Source: Panonychus citri
Lineage: Eukaryota > Arthropoda > Arachnida > Trombidiformes > Tetranychidae
Direction of reading: 5' to 3'
DNA: 64,000 nt
NCBI RefSeq assembly: GCF_014898815.1
Contig: NW_026515548.1
Location: 1,160,501 to 1,224,500, forward strand
Part shown: positions 38,421 to 51,600 of the stretch, piece by piece
How the letters are laid out: every line of letters begins with the position of its first letter
Numbering within the stretch: the first letter of the stretch is position 1
Notes under the pieces: generated by a model
The model's input: only the letters and a program-made list of their open reading frames with translations
What the model was told of the DNA's origin: nothing
The model's database searches: none
Program-made: the position numbers and the translations under genes

Positions 38421-39799
38421 GAGAGAAGTTAAAACTGTTTCTCTAAACCCTCTTAATCTATGTGATCCCTAAAAGATTAAGACTGATCCTCAATCCATCC
38501 CGATAATCAACTTGCTCTCAGGTTACAGAGCCATAAATGGTTCGGAATGTCAACAATTTAAAACGACAACACAATCAAACAATATAATGATAAATGAACG
38601 ATAATTAAAACTAATCAATTGCCAATTTACTATAAATAAACTAATAAGACACAACTCGAAACTTTTTTTGTCTTTTACTTTTCTTTCAAACTTGAATCCA
38701 TCAATTCAGTTGATCATCATGAAGGTAAAAGGGTTAACATGATGATGAAGTTTCAAGTTCATGAATAATTAGATTCTTAAAAGTAATAAAAACATCACAA
38801 TCTATATTATCACTCTAATTATAAATTAGTTAATTATCATCAACATTTGATGATTTCAAGCTTCTTTTAATTACTAGTTACCTTAATGATGATGATTGAA
38901 TTTACATCAATATGAAACAATTTTTCACTAATCGTTGGGTTTTTGGTTTGTTACATTTACAATTAACTGATCATTACAATTAACGATTAACATTGATATT
39001 CAAATTAAGATAAAAGGTGTATCCTTAATTTAATTCAGTTCTTTGGCATCACAATTAAGTAATAGTTTTTTATGATAACTTTTTTTTACGATTATTATTA
39101 TTATTGTTTAATTGGTTTAATTGTAATTAAACTTTTGATCATTATTAGTAACCGGAACTGTAAATGAATCAAATTAACTGATTATCAACAGTTATGGCTT
39201 CATTTAAGTTACTATAATTAACTATATCATCAATTTATAATCATTATCATTAATTGTAATGATATTTTGGTTTAATTGCTCATCATTATTACAGATAATT
39301 CAGTTCATTTAATATTTGCTAATGATATTTGTTAATTGTTGCTGTTGAAATGATTAACCAGAAAACAGAAACTCATTAAACTGGTCAGTATGTATATAAA
39401 TTTTAAGATTGACCATAATTAAATTTTCAAAGTAAATTGTTTACAATCAATTGTACTTGGGATGATACTTTGATATAGATTTGGAGACCAGATTTGGTTC
39501 AATGATTTCTGGATGAAAATAACATGGTAAAAGTGATGAGGATGCTCAAGTTGATAATAATGATCATCATGTTAGTCAGAAGCTGAGTTTAAATTGTTTG
39601 GGTAACACCTAATTGAATCAACTATTCATCTTTTGATTGGTTGATTACAATTGACTGTAATGTTTTTTTTTGCTCCTCTATTAGTTAACTGATTGTTAAT
39701 GATTCAAGTTTGCTGGAAACTATCAGGCTAATACAATGATAACAATAGATGAGGGAAAAAACTTTATACGATTGATGGATCGTGTCTATGTAATTTTAT
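38421..39799. other. Noncoding AT-rich block, TAATTG texture
   Basis: TAATTG/GATTGTTG/TTATCAT-rich DNA. Nothing coding is recognised. Confidence 0.55.
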
Positions 39800-39833
39800 T
39801 ATTACAACAAGGAGTGAGAATGCTGGAAGATGA

Positions 39834-39857
39834 AAGAGAGAGAGAGAGAGAGAGAGA
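39834..39857. repeat. (GA)n microsatellite
   Basis: GA tract of about 24 bp at the left edge of the GAGA-rich block. Confidence 0.9.
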
Positions 39858-42800
39858 TGAGATTTCCTATTTCGTTTTTATCTAATCCTATGGGCTATTG
39901 ATTTGGCTAATAGAGCAACTGGTAAAGTGGGTGAAGAGAGGGAGGGCTAGGGAGGAGGTGGAAAATGATGATAGAGAAAGAGAGAGAGATGATGATGATG
40001 ATGATTATCATCTTCCTCTGTATCTTGTCTTCTGAGTCTATTTAATATCTAATCTAATTTACAATATTGAGCCTATTTACTTGGACCTCTATGGGAGAGC
40101 GGGTGGGATCCTGAGGGGAGAGACCGAGTAAAGAGGTGATATTAATGATGATAATAATGGAGAGTGGGTAATATTTTGTTTCCCATCAATTTGGATGATA
40201 AAATTTTCTCCCTCTCTTTTCACTTTTGTTCCCATAAACAACGCCTTTAATTGAAGATAATCAAGCGATTCTTTCACCTTTTAATTCATTGAGCAAACAT
40301 GAAACAATATTCAGTTCATTTCAACACTGAATATAAATTCAATGAGCAAGAGATAAATTGAAATTCACTCAACTTTTCATGGAGCCTCACATGTACCTGG
40401 AAATTTGTGTATGTGTTTACCTTTTTCTGTCATCATCATCATAAACTTTATCTTCATCCTCTCATCTTTGGTTATTATTTTTTTCTTAAAAAAATTCTCT
40501 TCCTCTTCTCACTCCCACTTTCCATTGACTATTTACCTGAGTTTTCCCATGAATGTAAATCAGTTTGTAGAAGAAGATGAAAAAAAAGGATGAAAAGATT
40601 TAGAAAGATAATCAGATGATGATGAAGATAAAGACTTTTAAATTATGATAAGAAAGATGTGAGAAACATGACAGAGAGAGAGAGAGATTATTATTATTGT
40701 GACATTAATATCAAGAAGATACAATGAAAGAAGATGACATTGACTCGATGAAGAAGAGAAAATTTCTCTCTCATTTGCTCATCTTTTACTATTTGATTGA
40801 GTGTGATGATGATGATTACGAGTAAAAGGGGGGAATAGGAAGATGAAGATGAGGATGATCCCTTAATAACTCAATGTATCTCTCAGTTTGGGGGCAGATG
40901 GGAGATGAAGATGATGTCGCACATAAAATATCATAATAACAACATTGAAATAATCTTTAAGCTGATTTAATAATGATGACAAAAGGAAGACAAAGTCACT
41001 GTCTCTTTTTTATCTTCATCTTCTTTGACTCTCTCACAATCAATACTCATTCGCCATTGATATGTCCGGCTTACATTGGCCGTTGTCAAAGGGAACACAA
41101 AGATGATCAAATCGTCACAAATGATAATATTATTAAAAGAGAGAAAGAGAGAGAGAGAGACAAGAACATGTTTATGTATCTATTTAACGTTTTTACGCCA
41201 TTTCGAGCTAAAAGAATGAGATATTAGCCTTATCCTTATTGTCATATTATCATCATAATCTGCATTAGATTATCTATTTATCCAAAGGTTATCCAAATGA
41301 TAATGATGATAATCAAAGTAAATATCATTGGATAAATAGATTCGGACAAAAGGGATTCATGATGAAAAAAAATTTTCTCTCTCTCAGTTTGTTGTCGCTT
41401 TTATATCTTGTCTATTGTAGTTTGGTAAACGTTGTCATCTAATTGTTATCAATGTAAAAGTGAGAGAGAGAGAGAGAGATGATAAAGACAGAGGAAGAGA
41501 AAGAGATGAAAAAAAGAAGAAGCAACAGGAAGATAAAGGTGATTCTCTCTCTTCCTAATATCAAAAAGATTATCGTTTCCATTGATATGACATTTTTGTT
41601 CTGTTGCTCTCTTTCGCTCTCTCTCTCTCTCTCTTCTTCTCTCCCATTGACTCCCTTCGCACCCGAAATCGTCTTCTTCTCATCTTTATCTTCTTCTTGA
41701 TTTTCTTTCTTTGACAGTCCCTGTCTTTTTTCCCTTTCTTTAGGAAGACAAAGAAGATATTGATTACATTGTATCTTCTTCTCCTTCCAAGGCCCACCTA
41801 TGGTTCCCTATGGTTACCTTATTTTTTGTCCTTTCGCTTGTTTACCATGTGTATTATTACCAATTGGATTCAAAGAGATATTTTTGAATAATATATCTCT
41901 CTGTGTATCTATGTATTCATGTACCATGTATATTTATCTTCCTATGGAATAAAAATATTCTTATATGTTTGCAAACGTGTTCTCTTTCTGTCCCATCTCT
42001 CTCTCTCTCTCTCTTTGTATACATTGACAACTAACGATATGATAATAACGACGATCATGATAATGATGTAAATGATAAGTGTCCATCGTGAATGTCCAGT
42101 GTATCTACTACAGGAATTTCACCCTAAATGACCTTAGGATGGGTTAGAAACTTTTTCTTTTCTCCTTATAGTTATCTCTCTCTCTCTCTCTCTCTTTATC
42201 TCTTTTTCTCTTTACCTTTTCCCTGTATCACCTTAAAGTTTACATATTCTTTTTATCATCTTCATCTTCATCATTACCATTATTTAGATGTCCAGTCTGA
42301 GAATACAATTATAGAAAAATTATCGATTTTCTCTCTTTTTTTATTTCGATACCGGAACTAATTTCTTGTTTTCTTTCCTCCATTATATTGCTTGACCATT
42401 TTTCTTCATCTTCTTCTTACCTGTAATCAATTTTATCCTTTTGCTTTTGGATTATCTTTACAAATCCATCAAGAATCAAGATTATATCAGTTCTATGTTC
42501 AAATTCAAACATATGGCGGGTAAATATTGTTTACAAACAATTGAAACAATATTCAAATGATAAGATAACTTTCTCTGAGCAAATTGTTTATCAATCAGCT
42601 GATTATCATCTTGACAGATCAACATGAATATGGAAATTGTATTTTTTTGGTTAATGAGTTAATTAGTTGATTGAGATGAAAGAAAAACCAAATTGACCAT
42701 TGTCCATTTAGTAATTATTTCATTTGCAATTGAATTTTGTATCAATTTTTTTTTCTTTCATTGCTAATAGTTTTGTCTCATCATCTAATTTGATTTAATT

Positions 42801-44538
42801 GCTGTAAATTGTTTGATAGCTTTATTTTAAATTAGCTATGTAATTAAATTATAATTATCATCAAGTTAATTAATGTTTTTTATTCAGATGGAAATTATGA
42901 TAATTATGATTCCATGAAGAAAAAAAAATGGAAATTTTTTTTCCATGTTACAATTATAATAATTATCTTATTACATTGAAAGTGATTAAAATGATTATTA
43001 TGATGAAACAATTTCTGAGATGATGATGAAGGAAAAAGGATGAGGATGATATTGAAAAGATCGTTAGAGATGAAGAAAGGGAAGAAGAGGAATTGAAAGT
43101 GAGAGGATGTCGATAATGACGATGATGATACAAAGGAAGATGAATATGCAAAAAAAATTCGAATAAAAAAAAGAAAGACAACTTTTTCTCTTTCTTCATC
43201 CTTGGGATACCCCAAGGACCACCCAAGGTGATGATCGAGATTACCTAGGACTTAATCTTAATCTTCTCTCTCTCTCTCTTGACTGGGTGAAAGAAGATGA
43301 AAAATGATGAAGATAAAATGAACATCTTTATGCACACTTAGTCAACATGAAGATCAACTGATGATAAATTGTAATTAAAATTAAACGTAATTAGATTTAC
43401 CTTTAAATTTACTTTCTTTTCAAAAATATTAATCTCTCTTTAATCTTCAGGATTAAAACCTCAACCGATAAAGTTGTATTGTCTCATTACAATTTGATTC
43501 ATTTACCATAAATCAGTTGATAGTAATTTATGAATCAATTTTTACTCATTAACAAAATAAATCATAAGTAGTAATTTAGTGTCTCAGTAATGTTTTATTA
43601 TCGGATCGCGATTATCCTTGCAAAGATTATCCCATTTACTGTAATAATGGTTAATCTCCAAGGTGCTATGTTTAAATTGTTGACCATAATAATAAAAGAG
43701 ATGATGATGATAAGGTAAGAGTAAGAAAAACCTCATAACAAATGATAATCAATGTATTGGTCAGTAAACTGAAACGAATTGAATTTTTTTTTTCTTTGAC
43801 TTTCAAATTTAAAGGTTTGACCATTACTATTATCAGAGGATAATGATTATGATGATAAAGATGATTATTATTATTGGTAAGTCATTTTCTGTTGGGTGGG
43901 TTATCCATTGGATATTATTATTAGCTTGACCCATAGGGTGGTGAAGATGATCATAGATGATTATGAGAAGAAGATGATGATGATGAATAGAGACAAAACT
44001 GATAGAAACTGATAATTGGCACACCAAAGGTACACGAACCCACGGAGGGTAACGAGTAAAGGGCTACGAAGAAAATTCTCTTTCTTATCTTTCTTTTTTT
44101 CTCTTTTTATTCTAAAGTTAAGGGTTACCTTTAACTCGATTATCTTCGCTTCTATGATTCTCTCTCTCTCTCTCTCTCATCGTCATCATCTTCATCTTCT
44201 TTCTTTTTCTCTCTCTTTTATTTCTCTTGTTTATGTTTTTGTTTTGTTATTTTTGTAAGTTGAAAGTTCACCTTCAACCTCCTATCTGTTTATCTGTTAC
44301 CTGAGGGTGACCCTTTTTCATGACAACATTGAATGACCAACAGCTCCTTTGCTGATTGTTTATACACAGAAAACTAGTAATCATATGTACATACAGACCT
44401 TATAAGAAGATGAGGAAGAGGGAGGATGAGGATAACTAATTTAAGGTTAAACAATAACAAAAAGGAACCACAATGTACATGGGAGACCCTTGACCCTTGA
44501 GGAGAGACTTTTGTTTTGGGTCCATAGGGAGAAAGAAA

Positions 44539-44541
<3 letters not shown>

Positions 44542-44574
<33 letters not shown>
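44542..44574. repeat. (CT)n microsatellite
   Basis: Pure CT tract of about 33 bp, 1.8 kb upstream of the engrailed start codon. Confidence 0.9.
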
Positions 44575-44576
<2 letters not shown>

Positions 44577-46046
44577 TCTCCTCCTTCCTTCTCTGCCTTT
44601 TTCTTTTGTTCTCTCCAATTATTATCATCATCATTATTATTTCTCATCTTCTTCTTCACCTTTTTCTACCTTTAACTTAGTGACTTTCTATGTTGACGGA
44701 CATTCAAAGATGTACCTTTGAATTTTTGACTTTCTAAAACCTTTCGATTACCTTAACTAATACTAATTGCTGTTCATTTTTCCCATATAATTGGTTCATC
44801 CTATTATCGTCTTACCTGTATCGTTACCTTTTGTTTCTCAGGTAATAAAACTTTTTGTCCCAAACAAGGAGAAGAGGGAAAAAGATATCCAAAAGAAAAA
44901 AGCATCTCAAATGATAAGAAAGAGAGATACTGATGATAATGATGACAATCTATGGTGATAAAGGTCAGAGTGGACATTGAGTTGATGGGGGGTTAGGGTG
45001 GTCAAAATGTTAACCACCCACAAAGGTCATAACCAACCACAGAAATGAATGTAAGACATTTTTATACATGATGTTTATTGGTAAACTCATGATGGTCACT
45101 ACAGCTTTTAAATAGGATCATCATCATCATCATCATCTTACTTGACCATCGGTGAACAAAATAATAAAAATGTTTTTCCATAGGTAAGAGTCTTATCCCC
45201 CTAAGGGCATATATATAACAAGCAAGCAAAAGGTAAGCAAAGTTACCTGTAAATATATAAAGCAAAGTAAAGTTTTGTCAACTTAATGAGAAAACAAAAA
45301 GTTGGACAAAAATCAGAAGCTTAATGATTTTATTACAGAGATAAAATAATAATAAAAGAACCAGAAATTCAAACTGGACATTAAGATGGACACAACAACA
45401 ACCTAATGATTGAATATGAACCAAGGTCATTGTATTGTGTGTACGTATTTGTATTTCCAGTCTTGACCATTTCCTTAATTACCTTTTAATTTTTGTTTCT
45501 CTTCACTGTGAGAAATTATTTCCATCAACAATTATTCAACATTAATCATAAGCTTATTATCATCTCAATCAAAATCCCAAACTGAAAATAATAACAACAC
45601 AATAATAATTAAAGTTAATTTCCAGTAAGAGAATGAGTAAAATAAAAAAAAAATATTCAATTTCGGTTGAAAAAAAAAGATATTAAATATTATTATCATA
45701 AGAAAATGCTATGAAAATATAAAGATAACAATTTACCTGTGTGATTAGCTGATGATTATTATGGTGAGAGATTATAATTATCATCTTACCAATCAATCAC
45801 CCAAGGTAAGAAAATGCTATTAAAAGTAAAACTAATATGATTTATCAATTACAATCAATCGTTTGATGATGATGAAAATTTAAGGTTTCACTAACGTATC
45901 GGTGGCCAGTTTGGTTTACGATCTCATCCTGAATTACTGACCAACACCAAAGGTAACATGAAGGTAGATGAACAATTTTTTACGATGATAATTATGTTAA
46001 CTTTATTGGGAAATAATCATTATCTTCAATCATGAATCAAATTGAT

Positions 46047-46259
46047 GAGAGAGAGAGAGTAAGAGAGAGAGAGGGAGAAGATTATCTTCTTTCTGTATAG
46101 AAGAGAGAAAGAGAAAAGGAGAGAGAGAAGATGAAAGAAAGAGAAGATAGAACAACCAATGAGAGAGAAGATGATAAGTGAGTGCGCATGAGAAGTTGAT
46201 ATGTTGAGTTTGTTTTTCATCTTCATCTTCATCTCTCTCAGATTTTTATTCATTCAGTT
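46047..46259 (+). promoter_or_regulatory. Candidate engrailed promoter: GAGA tracts and initiator-like TCAGTT
   Basis: Two GAGAGA tracts (46047-46059 and 46062-46075) and further GAGAG words to about 46150 precede an initiator-like ATTCAGTTG (TCAGTT at 46254-46259), 75 bp before the ATG. No TATA box is placed at the usual distance. GAGA-factor binding and initiator use are known for insect engrailed-type promoters; their use here is inferred from sequence only. Confidence 0.35.
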
Positions 46260-46333
46260 GAATTCTGTTGAGTTAAGATAACCCACCATCTCCCACCACC
46301 ACCAGACACCACACTCACAACACCCACACTCAC

Positions 46334-47791
46334 ATGATGGTGTCTGCAGTGTTTTCCACCACGAACTCAATAAAGAGTTTGAAATTTTCAATCTCCAACA
46401 TTTTATCACCAGAATTTGGTAAAAATATTGTCACGACTCATAATCATAACTGTACATCACCAATTACAAAGTTAATCGCATCAACATTACCACAATCACC
46501 ATCGTCAACATCAATTAAATCATCTTCATCTCCATCACCAACCAAAACAACAATTAAAACAAAACCATCACCAGTCAATTCACCAGAATTGAGGAAAAAT
46601 ATTGTGAATTCTCATCATCATCATAATCATAATCATCATCATCACCATCATCATCAGTGTAAATCATCATCTCTATCATCATCTTCATCTTCATCCTCAT
46701 CGTCTACAAAATCATCTTCACCACCAGCACTTTCCTTAACCAAATCAAGTTCATCACCTTCATCACCTTCATCAATTAAATCATCATCATCTTCAAAGTG
46801 TATCAATACATTAATTAATTTATCCACATCTACAACAACTAATCATCCTTTTGATCAATTAAATAGTAAAATAAATAATAAAAAACGTTCATTGGATTGT
46901 GACAGTGAAAGTGACCAACATTTCAAAAAAAGTCGAACCTCGTTCAATAATAATGAGCGGGATGATGATTCCGTGTGCTCAACCACCTCCGATGGATCGA
47001 GCCATCGCCAGGTAACCTCACCCACCTCAGCAATTGTTAATAACTCAAATTACCCTGCATGGATTTACTGTACAAGATACTCGGATAGACCTTCATCAGG
47101 TAATGGTAATAATAATTGAATTTAGTTTAGGTGATCATCTCTTGGTGTTATCATTTAGTGAATTGAAAATATTTAATATTCAACTGATAATTACCTGTGC
47201 CTTTGAATATCCCAGTTGAAACTAATTTTGATTTTATGTTTTACTTTCTCGTAAAGGTCCAAGATCGAGAAAATTAAGAAAAAAGGACAAAAAAGCCGAT
47301 GAGAAAAGGCCTCGAACAGCGTTCACAGCCGAGCAATTAGCGCGATTGAAGCAAGAATTCAATGATAACAAGTAAGTAACAATTGAAACAATTTTCTTTT
47401 CCTCTTTTCTTGTTAATCTCTCAATCATCGAAACTAATTGTCAATTGATTGTCTTTCTTTCTCCATCCTTTGATGACAATTGTGTTACAGATATTTAAAT
47501 GATAAACGTCGTCAAGCATTGGCACGAGATCTTAAGCTAAATGAATCTCAGATTAAAATTTGGTTCCAAAATAAACGAGCCAAGATTAAGAAATCAACCG
47601 GCTCACGTAATCCATTGGCTCTTCACCTAATGGCCCAAGGGCTTTATAATCATTCCACCATGGAAAAGGAGGATGGAGAAGAAGACGAAGATGATGATAA
47701 TGAAGATGTTGTCGATGATGATGAAGATTCTCAAGCTTTTTTCCCTTCTTCCTCTTCTTCAACGACGAAAAAAAATTCTTCATATTTGTAA
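46334..47791 (+). CDS. en: Engrailed homeodomain transcription factor, three exons
   Basis: A segment-polarity regulator and DNA-binding repressor in the nucleus. Exons 46334-47099, 47257-47371 and 47491-47791; introns 157 and 119 bp with phases 1 and 2; 393 residues. EH1 (FSISNILSPEFG, residues 18-29) is the Groucho-binding motif. A Ser/Pro/His-rich spacer follows. EH2 (YPAWIYCTRYSDRPSSG, about 240-256) is the Extradenticle-binding motif. EH3 is GPRSRKLRKKDKKAD. The homeodomain covers about 271-330 with RPRTAFTAEQLARLK, an intron in codon 24 and IKIWFQNKRAKIKKS (Q50, N51). EH5 (NPLALHLMAQGLYNHST) is followed by an acidic and Ser-rich tail. The first of two adjacent ATGs was chosen as start. 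The insect invected-type RS microexon is absent at the EH2/EH3 junction. Identity is secure; whether this is the only engrailed gene in the genome cannot be told. Confidence 0.97.
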
Positions 47792-48083
47792 CCATAGATG
47801 AACCAAATTAATTTATTTACCTGTATTTAAAAAAGAGACTGAGAGAGAGAGAGAGAAAGATACTGAATGAAACAAGGATGATGATTAGATTAATCTAATC
47901 GTTAATCCCTTCTAAATTATCATCTGTAATATTTGATTATCATCAGGATTTTAAGTTGATTACCAAAACTTGATATATTATTAAGATAAACTGATCAGCA
48001 GGGAAGCAAATAACATTTTGATTTACCAAGTTTCCAATGACAATGTTTACCTTTGTTTGTTTATTTGTTAACATGTTAATAAT

Positions 48084-48089
48084 AATAAA
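48084..48089 (+). terminator. Candidate polyadenylation signal of engrailed
   Basis: AATAAA within AATAATAATAAAGG, 293 bp after the engrailed stop codon. It is the first perfect AATAAA on the + strand that I see downstream. Confidence 0.4.
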
Positions 48090-48594
48090 GGATTATCATC
48101 ATGTAATCATGATGATGATGAACTTTTTTTTTGAATCCGATAATCTTACGATAAAACTAATTAAATGATAAAAGATTAATTCTAAAATGAGTAATCAAAG
48201 TTAAGTGTGTTTTGACAGGTTAAGAAACGCACCTACATGATGAGAATACAGGTAAAGAGATGAGGATGAAGATGAAGATGAAGATGATTATAAGATAATC
48301 CTTACAATTTGTTTCTTTTTTTTTGTTCGTTATTCTTTTGGATTGAAAGTGTCAAACATCCCATTTACCTGTCTAATGATAATTTCTACCTATGTTCCAA
48401 CCTATGGGACACACCCAATTAAATTACCTTTCATTTGATTGGCTTTAAGTTTCCATTGATATTGATTAGCTGAATTGTTGAATATATCAAAATAAAAGGT
48501 ATCAACAAACAATAGTAACAGTAACACAAAACCCTAGACACATGACAAGAAGACATGATTGCGTGATTGTCCTTAAATTGTAATAAAGATGATG

Positions 48595-48626
48595 ATGATG
48601 ATGATGATGATCATCATCATCATCAT
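48595..48626. repeat. Perfect inverted repeat (GAT)n/(ATC)n
   Basis: A GATGAT run turns directly into ATCATC with its centre at the GATC of 48609-48612, giving a palindrome of about 32 bp with 16 bp arms. Partial symmetry continues in ATCATGATTATCATCATGA. Confidence 0.85.
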
Positions 48627-51600
48627 ATCATGATTATCATCATGAGTAGGAAGCAATCACCTTAAAATAATGTTACCCAGCATGACACCAATTAAGGTAA
48701 CATTGTAAAAATATATTCACCATTTTCAAGTTTTTTACCTTTACATTCACGTAGATGTAATAATAATCAGTTAATTGTTGATCACAAAATGCTATACAAT
48801 TTGTTGCTCTTGTAATTGTTTACCTCATCTCTGTGTTATTGGCTTGATTGTTGTAATAATTGTAAATTGATTTGTTAATGGTAATCAGCTAATCACAAAT
48901 GATAATCATAAATTAAAGGTAAGAGCAAAAAACTTTTACATGTAAAAAAAAATAGTAAACATTTACAGGTAATAATTAGATAATCACATAAAGATAACAA
49001 AGTTAATCATTTAATTTACATTTACAATTACAATTTATCCTTTAAGAAATTAGTAATCACAATATTACATAATCTATTTGGTATAAATATCCCAATGATT
49101 AAGTTAATTGTTGTTGAGGTTTTTGCTTCTCTTTGCAAATCTAATTTAAACTTTTTTTTTTATTGTTAACTTTGCTTTTTATTATCATTGGTAAACTTGT
49201 ATACAACTAATGATAAACAAATGATGATGATGATTGTTGCAATTACAAATTGTTGTTAAATTGTAAAAGTAAATCTTGTTAAATCCTATTGGATTAACGG
49301 ATTAACGGTTCGACCCCTTTGTCCAGGTAAAAGTTGACCCAAAGGGAAACAAACAATAAGGAGAAATTGACTTTATGTTGACAAGTTTATGATGAATTTG
49401 AAAAGTTTTTCCCTTTAAAATGTTGGTCATCAATTGAGTATCATTGCGATTTTTGTTACTCCTCATCTTCATATTGGATGAGAGAGAAAACTTGTTCATC
49501 ATCATGATGAAGATGATTATCCTCATCTCTTCATCTTTATCATCTTGTTGTAAATAATATTATTATTAATATAATAACATTGTGAGATCTTCATCAATGT
49601 TTAATGGTAAAAACTTTCATTCGTAAGCCCTAACATTTGAATGGTAAGGGTGAAGGGACCACCAAACAAGTTAAGGACCCACCAGGTAAGATGAGAGATG
49701 CACTCACAAGATGATCTAATCTTGTGAGGCCAAAGAGAGAGAGAGAGAGAAAAGAGAAAATGATGATAAAGATGATGATGATGTCTGGTTTGGGTGCAAA
49801 AAAAATTTCGCCTCAGGCAAAGTTTACATTGAAAGGTATGAGCTCCTCTCTCTCAAACCTGATTCTCAACATGTTACCACCCCACTCTCTCTGTCTCCCT
49901 CTCCATCTCTCTCTCTCTCTATGGTGAAACTAGTTTGCAAACAACAATCTCCTATGTCTCTCTCCCTCCTCTCATCTTTATCATCATCTCCTTTACAAAG
50001 AAAACACGCTTTTCTCATCATCATCATCATCATCTTTTCATCCTCATCACCCAAACTCACCTTTAGATTTGTTGTTTTTTTTTTGCTTCTCGAAACAAAA
50101 AACCAGCAACAATTTCGGGTCACTTTATTTTCAATTGTTAATCATCTTGATTTGTTTATCTTAATTGCTGTTTATTTTAATTCTCAATGATTAAGATGAT
50201 AACCATTGATATTATTTACTGTTTATCTTTTTGACAATTTAAATTGTTCAACAATTGATTGTTGATCAACTTGACATTGAACAATAATCACTTAGTATTA
50301 ATTTGATTTAAACATTGAACATGATAACCTTTTGTTTGCTAAATTATTTCACAATTAAGGTTAATTATTTTACCAACAATTTAAATCATTAATTGTTTAT
50401 ACGGATATTTGCATTTGTATCTTGATCAATGGTTATGATTAATTACTTATTTGAAAATCTTACAATTTAGTTTAAATAATTAACTGATTTAGTTTATTGA
50501 TAAGGGATGAAACTAATTAACTAATTAAAGGGTTTGTGTTAACAGTTAATTCAATTGTTTAATGTGGAAACAATTTAATCAAGGTTAACTAATTAATAGG
50601 ATAATATTAGTAACTTTCATCAACAATTAATCGGATGCATAATTAATTTAATGGTTATGTTAATTGTTGGTTATATTAGGAATTATTAAATTTCTTAATC
50701 ATATTTAGTTAATTAATGATAATCATCACAAGGATTTTAATTTTCTTCCAATACAAAACCAATTGATTAATTGTTTCTAATCAACTTTATCCTTGATTAT
50801 CAAGTAACAATTAACTCTGCCCAAAGTGTTACAATCAAACTCACCAGCTATTAAATTGGGAAAATTAATTTTCTCTATAATCATTTGATTGTTGTTAATT
50901 TAGTTTCTCTTAATTGTTGTTGTTGATTTTATTTCAATGTTTATCCAATAATAATATTAATCCGAACACTTAATTTACAATCAAATCCGGTAATAAATTG
51001 TCTTAATTACTATTAAGACAAGAAAAATCGTAAGCAATTTAATTAGATGTTGATAAGATCATTAAAAGATAATATAAATTATCATCATCTTCATCATCAT
51101 CATCATCATGATTTAAACTGAATTAAGAAAAAAAAGAAAACAATTATCAACTTTAATCATATTCTCGATTAAGCAATTTACCTGATATATAACTGAATTA
51201 AGTGATGATTATGATTATCAAAGGATAATTACTATTAACAGGTAATTCATTGTGATGATTTAATAATAGTAATAATTACTAATCACAATTATCTTTAATT
51301 TTTCTCTTAATTAATCATCAAAATGATGTGACAATTAAACAACAACTGAACACAATGTATCAGGTTAATTGTGATCTAGAAAATGTTTCAATCATCAATA
51401 ATCAAATTTAATCATTAACTCGGCCAATTGTTACTCTTTTTTAATTGTAACCATTGAACTGGATTAAAAGTGAGAGAGAGAGAGAGCAAAGAAATTGATT
51501 AAATTTAATGATAAAATTAAAGTTAATTTAATTAACTTGATAATCACCTTACCTGCTACTTGTCTTGTTTATTTACAGGTAACAGTAGCCATTAGTTGAG

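Larger units (their letters stand above)
39800..46333. other. Upstream flank of engrailed, rich in GAGA and GATGAT tracts
   Basis: No convincing ORF. At least ten GA or CT tracts (39834, 40674, 41149, 41463, 41616, 41998, 42178, 43265, 44160, 44542, 46047) and many GATGAT/TCATCA runs. Apparent ORFs are Ser/Leu, Arg/Glu or His-rich products of these tracts. Six CAGGTAA/TTACCTG words lie between 42417 and 45739. The region runs directly into the engrailed 5' end. Confidence 0.6.

Noticed and set aside
42904..43226. Two overlapping Ser/Phe/His-rich ORFs on the minus strand
   Set aside because: Composition follows local GATGA and AAGAAA repeats; no motif, no splice support.
49306..49330. tRNA B-box-like GGTTCGACCCC
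   Set aside because: No A box at the correct distance and no cloverleaf can be drawn.
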